NCBI RefSeq assembly: GCF_013214815.1
Contig: NZ_JABSPU010000004.1
Span: 1-64,000 of the forward strand
From: Gilvibacter sp.
GTDB taxonomy: Bacteria; Bacteroidota; Bacteroidia; Flavobacteriales; Flavobacteriaceae
Length of the DNA: 64,000 nt
Reading direction: 5' to 3'
A model generated the notes under the pieces. That model was not told the DNA's origin, searched no databases, and was given only the letters and a program-made list of their open reading frames with translations. Position numbers and translations under genes: made by a program. The first letter of the stretch is position 1. The number at the start of each line of letters is the position of its first letter. Positions 16,986 through 25,510 of the stretch are shown piece by piece.

Positions 16986-17033
16986 TGCGCGATTAATTAA
17001 CTATTTAATAATTAAACTCAACTACTAAACAGC

Positions 17034-19892
17034 ATGAAGAAATTCTTTGCCACCCTGTGTCTTGTTTTGATCTGCGGATTTGCTGCAGCACAGACACAAG
17101 TAACAGGTGTTGTTGTTGATACCGATTCCAGTGAGCCTATTGAAGAAGCTCGACTTCTCATTAAGGGAACCACACTGGGAGACCTCACCGATGAGACGGG
17201 TAGTTTTCAGATCGACGATCCGAACCTGCCGCTTGGGGAACAAGTCTTAGTGGTATCAAAAAAGGGGTATCTTACCCAGCAACTGCCCATCACGATTCAA
17301 AGTGGGCAAACCGTAAACATCGATCGTATTTTGATGGAGATTGACCTCACTGAGGTGGAAGCGCAAATTGGAATCATCAGTCTTTCTGATAACCAATTGG
17401 ATGATGAAAGCAGCTCTGCTTACAACATCTCCGGGCTACTCCAAGCATCAAACGACGTGTTTTTGAACGCAGCAGCCTTTGATTTTAGTGCCACCTTCTT
17501 TAGACCTCGCGGCTATGATAACGCCAACGGGAAGGTACTGATCAACGGTATTGAAATGAACAAACAATTCAACGGACGCCCACAGTGGTCTAACTGGGGA
17601 GGTCTTAATGACGCTCAGCGTAACCGCGAGTTTACTATGGGAATCAAAGCCAACGAATACCAATTTGGTGACTTGGCTGGGGTGAACAACATTGTAATGC
17701 GTGCCAGCCAATACAGACAAGGTGGACGTGTGTCTTACGCCATGGCCAACAGATCATATGCTGGTCGTATTATGGGATCCTACAACAGTGGGGTGAACCA
17801 GAACGGTTGGGCTTACAGTATCTTATTGTCGCGTCGTTTTGGAGATGAAGGATATATCCACGGTACTTTTTACGATGCCAATTCCTTCTTTGCATCCGTA
17901 GAGAAAAAGATCAACGACAATCACAGCTTGAACTTCTCAGCACTTTATACACCAAACCGTAGAGGACGTTCGGCCCCAGTGACTCGTGAGATCCGCGACC
18001 TTAAAGGAATCCGTTACAACCCTAACTGGGGAGATCAAAACGGAGAGCGTCGCAACAGCCGTGTTCGTGATATTGAAGAGCCGGTGATCATGTTAAACCA
18101 CTACTGGAACATCGGGGAGAATACTACTCTGAACACTAACGTAGCCTATCAGTTTGGAAAGATCGGAAACAGCCGAATCGACAACGGAGGTACGCGTTTG
18201 GTAGAGTTCAATGGGCAAGAGGCTTACTTAGGTGGAGCGCGTAACCCTAACGCTGACTACTACCAAAACTTGCCGAGCTTCTTCTTGCAAGATGCAAGCC
18301 CAACAGCACAGGATTATCAAAACGCCTTTTTGGCTCGTCAGAGTTTTGTGAACGGCGGTCAATTGGACTGGACAGCACTTTATCGCGCAAATGAGATCTC
18401 TGTGGCTAACGGTGGAAACGCCATCTACGTATTGCAGGAAGATCGCACAGACGATACGCAGTTTACAGCGAATACTATTTTAAGCACCCAGCTTACAGAG
18501 AACATTACCCTTAACGGATCTTTGAACTACCGAAACCTAAAGAGTGAGAACTTTGCAGAAGTAAAGGATCTTTTAGGCGCTAACGGATACTTAGATGTAG
18601 ACTTCTTTGCCGGAGATGATTCTAACACAGACATCGGGCTTAGAGCGCAGTCGGACTTAGCGAATCCAAACCGTTTAGCGGGTCTTGGAGATCGTTATAA
18701 GTACAACTACGAGATCAATGCTGATGTGATCACTGGATTTGCTCAGGCACAGTTCAAGTACAATAAGGTAGACTTCTTTGTGGGAGCCAATATCGGTTCT
18801 ACCAGCTACCAACGTACGGGACTTTTTGAAAACGGAAACTACCCGGGAGCGAGCTCATTGGGAGACAGTGAAAAAGTGAACTTTAATACTTACGGTGTTA
18901 AAGGAGGATTGACCTATAAAGTTACCGGGCGTCACTTGATCGACTTGAACGGAGCTTATTTCACTAACGCACCTAGCATAAGAAACACTTTTGCTAATGC
19001 ACGTCAGAACAACATTATCTCAGATGGAATCGAAGAGGTGAAGATCCAAACTGCGGACTTGAGCTATATCTATCGCTCACCGATTGTAAAAGGACGTATT
19101 ACTGGATTCTACACACAAGTACAAGACGGATCTGACATCGGATTCTTCTTTACAGAGAACCAATTCGGCGCTACATCTTCTGCCTTTACGCAGGAGGTAA
19201 CTACCGGAATCGATCAACGTCACTTGGGTGTTGAACTTGGAGTTGAAGCCCAGCTTACTCCAACAGTAAAGGTTAAGGCTGCTGCTTCAGTTGGTCAGTA
19301 CATCTTTACCAACAATCCAAACGTGTCTTACTACAGTGATGACTTTATTGATCCTTCAACAGGATTGCCATCATTGGAGCCATTCACCATTGGAGATGGA
19401 ACGGCGAAGCTAGAGAACTACCACGTAGCGGGTGGTCCTGAGCGTGCATACCAGATCGGTTTTGAGTACCGTGATCCAGATTTCTGGTGGGTAGGATTGA
19501 CAACCAACTACTTTAGCAATGCTTATGTAGATGCCAGTACGCTTCGTAGAACAGACGCCTTTACTCAGGATGTTGATGGATTGACCTTCAACGATTACGA
19601 TCCAGAAGTAGCGCGCGGTTTGTTGCAACAAGAGCAGCTGGACGATTACTTCCTAGTAAACGTAGTAGGAGGTAAATCTTGGAAAATCGGAGACTATTTT
19701 GTTGGGTTCTTTGCAACGATCAACAACGTCTTGGACCAGGAATACATCACTGGTGGATTTGAGCAATCTCGATTGGCCAACTACCGCGATGTATTAGATG
19801 ATCAGAACAATGCAGGTGGTCCTGTATTCGGAAACCGTTACTTCTTTGGTAATGGGACAACATACTATCTCAACTTATATTTACGATTTTAA
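17034..19892 (+). CDS. TonB-dependent outer-membrane receptor paired with a DUF5689 lipoprotein
   Basis: 952 aa: signal peptide (MKKFFATLCLVLICGFAAAQ), a carboxypeptidase-like domain (VVVDTDSSEPIEEARLLIKGT, about 25-105), a plug (NGKVLINGIEMNKQFNGRPQWSNWGG; LAGVNNIVMR) and a barrel ending TTYYLNLYLRF. The shape matches Bacteroidota receptors of the TonB family that do not use SusD. Codons are biased as in highly expressed genes. The next gene, 20 bp away, is a DUF5689 lipoprotein, and the divergent neighbour is a secreted EEP enzyme. The set suggests import of an oligomer cut outside the cell by the enzyme. The specific substrate cannot be read from the sequence. Confidence 0.92.
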   Translation: MKKFFATLCLVLICGFAAAQTQVTGVVVDTDSSEPIEEARLLIKGTTLGDLTDETGSFQIDDPNLPLGEQVLVVSKKGYLTQQLPITIQSGQTVNIDRILMEIDLTEVEAQIGIISLSDNQLDDESSSAYNISGLLQASNDVFLNAAAFDFSATFFRPRGYDNANGKVLINGIEMNKQFNGRPQWSNWGGLNDAQRNREFTMGIKANEYQFGDLAGVNNIVMRASQYRQGGRVSYAMANRSYAGRIMGSYNSGVNQNGWAYSILLSRRFGDEGYIHGTFYDANSFFASVEKKINDNHSLNFSALYTPNRRGRSAPVTREIRDLKGIRYNPNWGDQNGERRNSRVRDIEEPVIMLNHYWNIGENTTLNTNVAYQFGKIGNSRIDNGGTRLVEFNGQEAYLGGARNPNADYYQNLPSFFLQDASPTAQDYQNAFLARQSFVNGGQLDWTALYRANEISVANGGNAIYVLQEDRTDDTQFTANTILSTQLTENITLNGSLNYRNLKSENFAEVKDLLGANGYLDVDFFAGDDSNTDIGLRAQSDLANPNRLAGLGDRYKYNYEINADVITGFAQAQFKYNKVDFFVGANIGSTSYQRTGLFENGNYPGASSLGDSEKVNFNTYGVKGGLTYKVTGRHLIDLNGAYFTNAPSIRNTFANARQNNIISDGIEEVKIQTADLSYIYRSPIVKGRITGFYTQVQDGSDIGFFFTENQFGATSSAFTQEVTTGIDQRHLGVELGVEAQLTPTVKVKAAASVGQYIFTNNPNVSYYSDDFIDPSTGLPSLEPFTIGDGTAKLENYHVAGGPERAYQIGFEYRDPDFWWVGLTTNYFSNAYVDASTLRRTDAFTQDVDGLTFNDYDPEVARGLLQQEQLDDYFLVNVVGGKSWKIGDYFVGFFATINNVLDQEYITGGFEQSRLANYRDVLDDQNNAGGPVFGNRYFFGNGTTYYLNLYLRF

Positions 19893-19912
19893 TAGCTTTT
19901 AAAAAATTAATC

Positions 19913-21355
19913 ATGAAAATCATGAATCTATATAAACTAATGGCCGTGCTACTTTTTGTAGCCGTTGGATTCTCCTGTGTTCAGGACGATGAATTTGACC
20001 TGCCGAACACCTCCATTGATATTGTTGAGGTAGACGGAACTGTAATTACTTTGGATGCCCTTAGAGGTATCTTTGAACAAGCTGTTGCTGATGGCGATAG
20101 CGAAGTGACTTTTGATGCCGATGACAACTTGGTTGTAGAAGGATATGTAGTATCTAGCGACGAAGGTGGAAACTGGTTTGAGGAAATTGTTATTCAAGAC
20201 AAAGCTGAAAACCCAACTACTGGTGTGAAGGTATTGGTAGATGTGAACCCACTATTTACTCGTTTTGAAAAAGGACGTAAGATCTTAGTGAAGCTAGACG
20301 GATTGACTCTAGCGGTAACTAACGGAGTACTTGGACTTGGATTGGGTGGAGGAGACTTCATCGACAAATTGCCTCCATCGGTATTGGTAGGTGAAGGATC
20401 TGATGAGAACCTGTGGAGAATCTTCAGAACAGAAGAGGTTGCCACTATCGTTCCTCGTGAGACTACTTTGGCTGAGATCAGCGCTTCTGGTGATGACTCT
20501 GCTTTAGAGAACGTATACATCCGCATTAGCGATGTACAGTTCAACAGAAACGATGTATTGGGTGATAACCCATTGACCTTTGCTGCGGAGCCAACAGATG
20601 AGTTTGACGGTGACCGTACCCTAGAAGGATGTGAAGGAGGTTCTATCATTGTACAGACTTCTACTTTCGCAGACTTTAAAGCACTATTGTTGCCAAACGG
20701 ACGTGGATCAATTGACGGGATCCTTTCTCGTGACTTCTTTGATGATTTCTACACCCTAGTGATCAACGAGCCAGCTGACGTTGCCTTTGGAGACGTTTCT
20801 GAGCGTTGTGATCCTGATTTCACAGCTTGTACTGGTCCTTCAGGAGGTGGTTCTGCTTTCTTTAGCGAGGATTTTGAAGGAATCGGTAGTCTTGCTGATC
20901 TAGTAGCTGCTGGATGGACTAACGTAAACACTGTTGGTGGAAGCACCGAGTGGGTATTGGGTACTTTTAGCGGAAACAACTACGCACAAATCACTGCATT
21001 CTCTTCTGGAGAAGACACTATTGAGTCTTGGTTAGTAACTCCTGGAATTGACATGGATGGAACTACTGCAGAAGAATTGATGTTTGACGTTCAAGCAAAC
21101 TTTGACAACGGTACTGTATTGAGCGTATTGTTCTCAAATAACTTTACTGGAGACCCAACTACAGCAGACTGGAACCTCTTGGATGCTTCAATCCCAGTTG
21201 GTCCTTCTGGTGGATTCGGAAGCTTTGAAGCTGTTGGTCCTGTAAACGTATCTTGTTTAGAAGGAACTGTACACTTTGCATTCTTGTACACCGGATCTGA
21301 ATCTGGAGCTTCTACACGTTACCACGTAGATAACGTAGAAGTGACTGGAATCTAA
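19913..21355 (+). CDS. DUF5689 surface lipoprotein with C-terminal choice-of-anchor-J domain
   Basis: 480 aa lipoprotein: the signal peptide ends in the lipobox VGFSC (Cys at about 22). Residues about 35-295 form the DUF5689 region (VVEGYVVSSDEGGNWFEEIVIQD, VNPLFTRFEKGRKILVKLDG), whose short beta-strands recall OB-fold nucleic-acid-binding domains. Residues about 310-480 are a choice-of-anchor-J jelly-roll (FFSEDFEGIG..., GWTNVNTVGG, ESWLVTPGIDMDG, TRYHVDNVEVTG). It follows the TonB receptor after 20 bp and probably caps it on the outer leaflet, playing the part SusD plays for glycans. An acidic N-terminus after the Cys (VQDDEFD) fits surface export. A GNRA-loop terminator closes the operon. 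Confidence 0.85.
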   Translation: MKIMNLYKLMAVLLFVAVGFSCVQDDEFDLPNTSIDIVEVDGTVITLDALRGIFEQAVADGDSEVTFDADDNLVVEGYVVSSDEGGNWFEEIVIQDKAENPTTGVKVLVDVNPLFTRFEKGRKILVKLDGLTLAVTNGVLGLGLGGGDFIDKLPPSVLVGEGSDENLWRIFRTEEVATIVPRETTLAEISASGDDSALENVYIRISDVQFNRNDVLGDNPLTFAAEPTDEFDGDRTLEGCEGGSIIVQTSTFADFKALLLPNGRGSIDGILSRDFFDDFYTLVINEPADVAFGDVSERCDPDFTACTGPSGGGSAFFSEDFEGIGSLADLVAAGWTNVNTVGGSTEWVLGTFSGNNYAQITAFSSGEDTIESWLVTPGIDMDGTTAEELMFDVQANFDNGTVLSVLFSNNFTGDPTTADWNLLDASIPVGPSGGFGSFEAVGPVNVSCLEGTVHFAFLYTGSESGASTRYHVDNVEVTGI

Positions 21356-21378
21356 GAACGATTTTATATACACTGATG

Positions 21379-21408
21379 AACCCGCCTGGAAACAGGCGGG
21401 TTTTTTGT
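21379..21408 (+). terminator. Rho-independent terminator after the DUF5689 gene
   Basis: Perfect 10 bp stem AACCCGCCTG/CAGGCGGGTT closed by a GAAA tetraloop, followed by a T-run. It begins 23 bp after the stop. Confidence 0.95.
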
Positions 21409-21481
21409 TTTAAACCTTTTAGGATTCTGGGAGTCAACTATATATCTACAGAATTACTAAATTTGAAAAAATCATCCTGCC

Positions 21482-22441
21482 ATGAAAAAGATAAGCCCCA
21501 TCTTTTTATTGCTCCTTATTAGCTTCAGTCTAAGCGCCCAAGATCATACGGGTGTTTCATATGGTCCAGAAGACCGTCAGTTTCTAGACATTTGGATTGC
21601 TCCATCTAGTATGCCTACTCCGGTTTTTGTTTATGCCCATCCAAACGGCGGCACTACAGACTTGCCAGGCTCCATTACGGATGATCTAAAAGACGTTGGA
21701 ATCTCTGTGGTCTCTTGGGAGTCAATTACCAGTTTGACTTCAATAGAGGACGTAGAAACTACTTGGGCAGATGCTGAACTCATGTTCGAATGGTTAGAAG
21801 CCAATGCCGATACCTACAACTTTGACTTGACCAATATGATTATTGGAGGGTCCTCTAGAGGAACCATAGTGAGCTGGATCTATGGGCACCGGCCCAATCC
21901 CAATGTAAAAGGTTTGTATATGTATAATGCTTTACCAGATGGTATTTGGGCAGACCCATCGTGGTGGTTACCAACCGATGAGGTCAGTATAGACTCTCCA
22001 CCTATATTTTTTGTCTATCGTTTTGAGCCGGGGACCGAAGATATCCACGATCCAGAGAACGGAATTATCATTACAGAAGCTTATGACGCTTTGGGAATCG
22101 GAGATCGGCACACCTTGGTACACAGTATTGAATATTCAGGAAATACAGATCGCTTCCAGTTTTTAGTTGACTTTGCACTGTCTGTGATAACTCCATTGAG
22201 TGTGGAAGAGCAAGAGTTGGGCGGCATCACTTTGTATCCGAATCCTGTCGCAGAGACTCTAAATTTTGAAACCGCGGCAAATTATCAATCCCTAAGAATT
22301 TATTCCGCGATGGGGCAATTAATCCTTCGTTCTGATTATAAGAGTCAACTAGATGTCTCAGTATTCTCTTCTGGAACTTATATTATTGAATTGCGTGATG
22401 ATCAAGGACGTCTTCATCGCGATCGATTTATCAAGTATTAA
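21482..22441 (+). CDS. Secreted alpha/beta hydrolase with T9SS C-terminal sorting domain
   Basis: 319 aa. Signal peptide MKKISPIFLLLLISFSLSAQ; residues about 25-235 form an alpha/beta-hydrolase core with the oxyanion segment YAHPNGG and the nucleophile elbow GGSSRG (about residue 122). Residues about 245-319 are a type A Por-secretion sorting domain (LYPNPVAETLNFE..., IYSAMGQLI, GTYIIELRDDQGRLHRDRFIKY). It should cross the outer membrane through the type IX system and be anchored or released. The core looks like an esterase or lipase; the acid and histidine of the triad are not obvious. A TAAATTTG -7 box lies at 21458-21465. It is a single gene, convergent with the OmpA protein. Confidence 0.85.
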   Translation: MKKISPIFLLLLISFSLSAQDHTGVSYGPEDRQFLDIWIAPSSMPTPVFVYAHPNGGTTDLPGSITDDLKDVGISVVSWESITSLTSIEDVETTWADAELMFEWLEANADTYNFDLTNMIIGGSSRGTIVSWIYGHRPNPNVKGLYMYNALPDGIWADPSWWLPTDEVSIDSPPIFFVYRFEPGTEDIHDPENGIIITEAYDALGIGDRHTLVHSIEYSGNTDRFQFLVDFALSVITPLSVEEQELGGITLYPNPVAETLNFETAANYQSLRIYSAMGQLILRSDYKSQLDVSVFSSGTYIIELRDDQGRLHRDRFIKY

Positions 22442-22443
22442 AA

Positions 22444-22474
22444 AACCCTCCAAAGCTTTTCGCAAGGGAGGGTT
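22444..22474 (-). terminator. Terminator for the OmpA/PD40 gene (also a hairpin for the plus strand)
   Basis: AACCCTCC/GGAGGGTT, 8 bp stem, 15 nt loop. The T-run (from AAAAAA at 22440-22445) lies on the minus strand, so it terminates the SprF-OmpA operon. On the plus strand it sits just after the hydrolase stop but lacks Ts. Confidence 0.75.
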
Positions 22475-22517
22475 CATTGGTTGGTTAGTTATTGTATTTT
22501 TCGAGCAATTCCTAGTT

Positions 22518-24389
22518 TTATTTCTTTACGATGATAAAGTCAGAGCGGCGGTTTTGTTGGTGCTGTTCATCTGTACATCCACCAGAGCAATCCACTAGAG
22601 GCTCTGTTTTACCTTTACCGATTCCGCTAATGCGGCTTGCGTCAATTCCTTGAGAGATCACATATTGTACTGAAGACTGTGCTCTGCGCTCAGAAAGCTG
22701 CATATTGTATCGGTTTCCACCGCGGCTGTCGGTGTGACTTTCTACGCGGATCACCATTTCAGGATACTTCTTCATTACTTGAACTAATTTGTCCAATTCA
22801 AAAGCAGCCTGTGGCTTGATGTTCGCTTTATCAAAGTCAAAGAAGATCGGTTCTAGAACCACGCGGTCTTCTTGAATGATTTCTTCAATTGGATTAAGCG
22901 CAATGCGTACCTCGTATGGTCCGTTCTCTGAAGAACTCGCCATAGCAGTTCCGCTTTCGTACTCAGCCTTTTCTGCAGTTAGGGAGTAGTTCATATCGCA
23001 TTCGCCCATAAACTCAACCATTCCGTTTCCGTCGGTCATTTTAGACCCTAAACGGTTGCGGCTCGCATCAAAGATGTCAACTTTAGCATCAGCAAGCGGC
23101 GCTCCAGTATCTCCATCCACAACAGTGATCATCATATTTACATCACATGGTGGAATACCAGCAACTTGGTAGATGTCATCGCTTCCTTTTCCACCTTCAC
23201 GGTCAGAAGAAACAAATCCGCTCATGCTAGCTTCGTCATACATAAAGGCAAAGTCATCTCCACCACTGTTTACAGGAACTCCCATATTGGTGATCTTTCC
23301 GCCTTCAGCTTTGAATACATCTAAACCTCCAAGACCTGGGTGACCATCACTAGAAAAGAATAGTGTTCCAGAATCAGCAATATGTGGGAATACTTCTTTT
23401 CCTTCGGTGTTTACTGCCTCAACGTTTTGAGGAGATCCGTAAGTTCCGTCAGCATTAACACTTACCATATAAATGTCGGCCATTCCTTTTCCACCTGGCA
23501 TGTCAGACACAAAATAAAGCGTCTTTCCGTCTTTGCTCAAGCAAGGGTGACCTGTAGAGTACTCGCTGCTGTTGAAAGGAAGTGGCTTTACATCAACCCA
23601 CTTTCCATTCACCAATTCAGCCGTATAAAGATTCAGTTGGTTTACACCATCCTCATCTTTTTGGTACTTTCCTTTAAAGTAGTTGTTACGGTCAAAGTAG
23701 ATGCGCTTTCCATCCGCAGAGAAAGCAACAGTTCCTTCGTGGAACTTGGTGTTCACATCTCCAGGGATCAATTCCGCAGAACCAATAGTTCCATCAGTCC
23801 AGTTAGCGGCATATACATCTAAGAACGGTTGATCGTTCCATCCGTAATCTCTGCGTTTTGTATTACGAGCAGAAGAGAAATACATGGTGTTCCCACTCAT
23901 GGTTCCACCAAATTCAGAGAATTCTGAGTTGATGTCTCCTGCATTTTCCACAGTAAATTGTGGCGTGTTGTTCAAAAGTCCAGGAATGTAATCCGGGTTT
24001 TTCATGAATTCCTGAGCACGCTTATCTCTAGGCTTCATACCGGCAAACTTCTTCATGATATCGTTAGATCCAGAGAAGTCTCCATTGGCTTTCAAACTCT
24101 GCGCGTAATTGTATACAGATTCTGCATCTACATTGCTATCAGTCATGATGCGCTTGTAGTAGGTAGCAGCTTTTTCAGTGTCATTAATATTGTAGTAACT
24201 ATTGGCCAAGCGCTCGTAAACATAAGAGTCAGCTTTTCCACGAGCAATTAGGCGCTCATAGTCTTCAATAGCTTCGGTATATTCCAAGCGGTCGTAGTGC
24301 TTGTCTGCCGCCTTGGTGTCTTTGTTCTGAGCAGTCAAGGTGGCCGTGCTTACCGTAAGTGCGAATATAAAGAGGTATATTTTTTTCAT
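22518..24389 (-). CDS. OmpA-family protein with TPR and PD40 propeller (gliding/T9SS-associated type)
   Basis: 623 aa: signal peptide (..TVSTATLTAQ), TPR-like helices at residues 25-130 (KHYDRLEYTEAIEDYERLI; NSYYNINDTEKAATYY), a WD40-like PD40 propeller (about 160-400; TMYFSSARNT, KRIYFDRNNY, KTLYFVSDMPGGKGMADIY, TLFFSSDGHPGLGGLDVF), a CNA-B-like sandwich (about 415-495) and a C-terminal OmpA peptidoglycan-binding domain (IFFDFDKANIKPQAAFELDKL; ESHTDSRGGNRYNMQLSERRAQ). This order is that of PorE/SprE-neighbourhood proteins that link outer-membrane T9SS parts to peptidoglycan. It lies 18 bp downstream of a SprF/PorP gene and is co-transcribed. Paralogues exist in most flavobacteria, usually beside giant SprB-like adhesins; no adhesin is present here. 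Confidence 0.9.
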   Translation of the reverse strand: MKKIYLFIFALTVSTATLTAQNKDTKAADKHYDRLEYTEAIEDYERLIARGKADSYVYERLANSYYNINDTEKAATYYKRIMTDSNVDAESVYNYAQSLKANGDFSGSNDIMKKFAGMKPRDKRAQEFMKNPDYIPGLLNNTPQFTVENAGDINSEFSEFGGTMSGNTMYFSSARNTKRRDYGWNDQPFLDVYAANWTDGTIGSAELIPGDVNTKFHEGTVAFSADGKRIYFDRNNYFKGKYQKDEDGVNQLNLYTAELVNGKWVDVKPLPFNSSEYSTGHPCLSKDGKTLYFVSDMPGGKGMADIYMVSVNADGTYGSPQNVEAVNTEGKEVFPHIADSGTLFFSSDGHPGLGGLDVFKAEGGKITNMGVPVNSGGDDFAFMYDEASMSGFVSSDREGGKGSDDIYQVAGIPPCDVNMMITVVDGDTGAPLADAKVDIFDASRNRLGSKMTDGNGMVEFMGECDMNYSLTAEKAEYESGTAMASSSENGPYEVRIALNPIEEIIQEDRVVLEPIFFDFDKANIKPQAAFELDKLVQVMKKYPEMVIRVESHTDSRGGNRYNMQLSERRAQSSVQYVISQGIDASRISGIGKGKTEPLVDCSGGCTDEQHQQNRRSDFIIVKK

Positions 24390-24407
24390 GTTCTTCGAAG
24401 AATAGGA

Positions 24408-25322
24408 TTAGAAATATCTAGGCGACTTGAGCACGCGCTTGTTGAGGAAGATATCAAAGGTTAGAATGATTTCGTGCGATGCGCTGGTAACCACATCCAG
24501 GTCAGAAACTACGCTGTCATAAGCGTAACCAATTCTGAAGTTAGGAGTAGCTTGGAAACCGACAAGACCACTGAAAGAGTCATCTAAACGGTAAGAAGCA
24601 CCCAGCTCGAATTTTTCGTAGAACAGTGCGTTGAGGTTCGCATCAAAAGATAAGGGAGCATCAAAAGCCCCTTTAACCAAAACGTGTGGCTTAAGCTTTA
24701 CGTTTTGAGAAAGATCAAATACATATCCTGTCGCAGCAAAGAAGTGATTGGTCTCAGAACCGTACTTCAATCCGTTTTCATCCAAGTGTACCGAGTTTAA
24801 CAAGTTCGGTACAGAAACAGATAGGTAGAATTTATCGGTGTAAAAGAATGCACCCGCACCAATATTCGGGTAAGTACTGTTGATGTCTTGAGAGAAGAAT
24901 GGATCTCCTGGATCGGTCAACAATAAGGTAGACAAGGCCACATCGTGAAAGGTAGCACCCGCCTTAAGACCTAAGGCCAACTTCGCATTGTCACTCACCT
25001 GCAAGGTGTATGAGAAATCCACGAATACGTTAGTTTCCTGCACCGGTCCTAATTCGTCTTTAATGGCAGAAAGCCCTAAACCAGTCTTCTCGCCTATGGG
25101 AGCATGACCAGAAAATGTGATGGTTTCAGGAGCCCCGTCAAAACCAGACCATTGTCTGCGGTAGAGCGCCGTCATCGAAAGGGATTCTTTAGACCCAGCA
25201 TAGGCAGGGTTTATCACATTCATATTATACATGTACTGGGTGTACTGAGGATCTTGCTGTGCGTCAGCATCCTGTAAACCAAGAACACAAAATACGAGAA
25301 GTAGCGTGTAGAGTTTTTTCAT
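24408..25322 (-). CDS. SprF/PorP-family type IX secretion membrane protein
   Basis: 304 aa beta-barrel. Signal peptide (LLLVFCVLGLQDADAQ), then the family opening QDPQYTQYMYNMNVINPAYAGS and YRRQWSGFDGAPET, and repeated amphipathic strands to the end. SprF and PorP proteins sit in the outer membrane and help secrete or attach T9SS cargo. SprF is specific for the SprB gliding adhesin, and paralogues serve other adhesins with type B sorting domains. First gene of the SprF-OmpA pair; a hairpin AAAGCC/GGCTTT lies 52-69 bp upstream of its start. Which cargo it serves is not evident because no adhesin gene is adjacent. Confidence 0.92.
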   Translation of the reverse strand: MKKLYTLLLVFCVLGLQDADAQQDPQYTQYMYNMNVINPAYAGSKESLSMTALYRRQWSGFDGAPETITFSGHAPIGEKTGLGLSAIKDELGPVQETNVFVDFSYTLQVSDNAKLALGLKAGATFHDVALSTLLLTDPGDPFFSQDINSTYPNIGAGAFFYTDKFYLSVSVPNLLNSVHLDENGLKYGSETNHFFAATGYVFDLSQNVKLKPHVLVKGAFDAPLSFDANLNALFYEKFELGASYRLDDSFSGLVGFQATPNFRIGYAYDSVVSDLDVVTSASHEIILTFDIFLNKRVLKSPRYF

Positions 25323-25510
25323 TCTTGTTTAGTTATATCAATGCAAAATTTTGATGTTTCACGCTTGGTTTTTAAAGCCTCAAGCGGCTTTAGTGGCTGT
25401 GACACCTAACCAAATGAAACACTAATTTAACCAAAATTATGATAGTTCAACCGAGTAACTACAATAATAGATAAGCGGCATAATTCATCGACAAACGCGG
25501 GGTTGAAATC

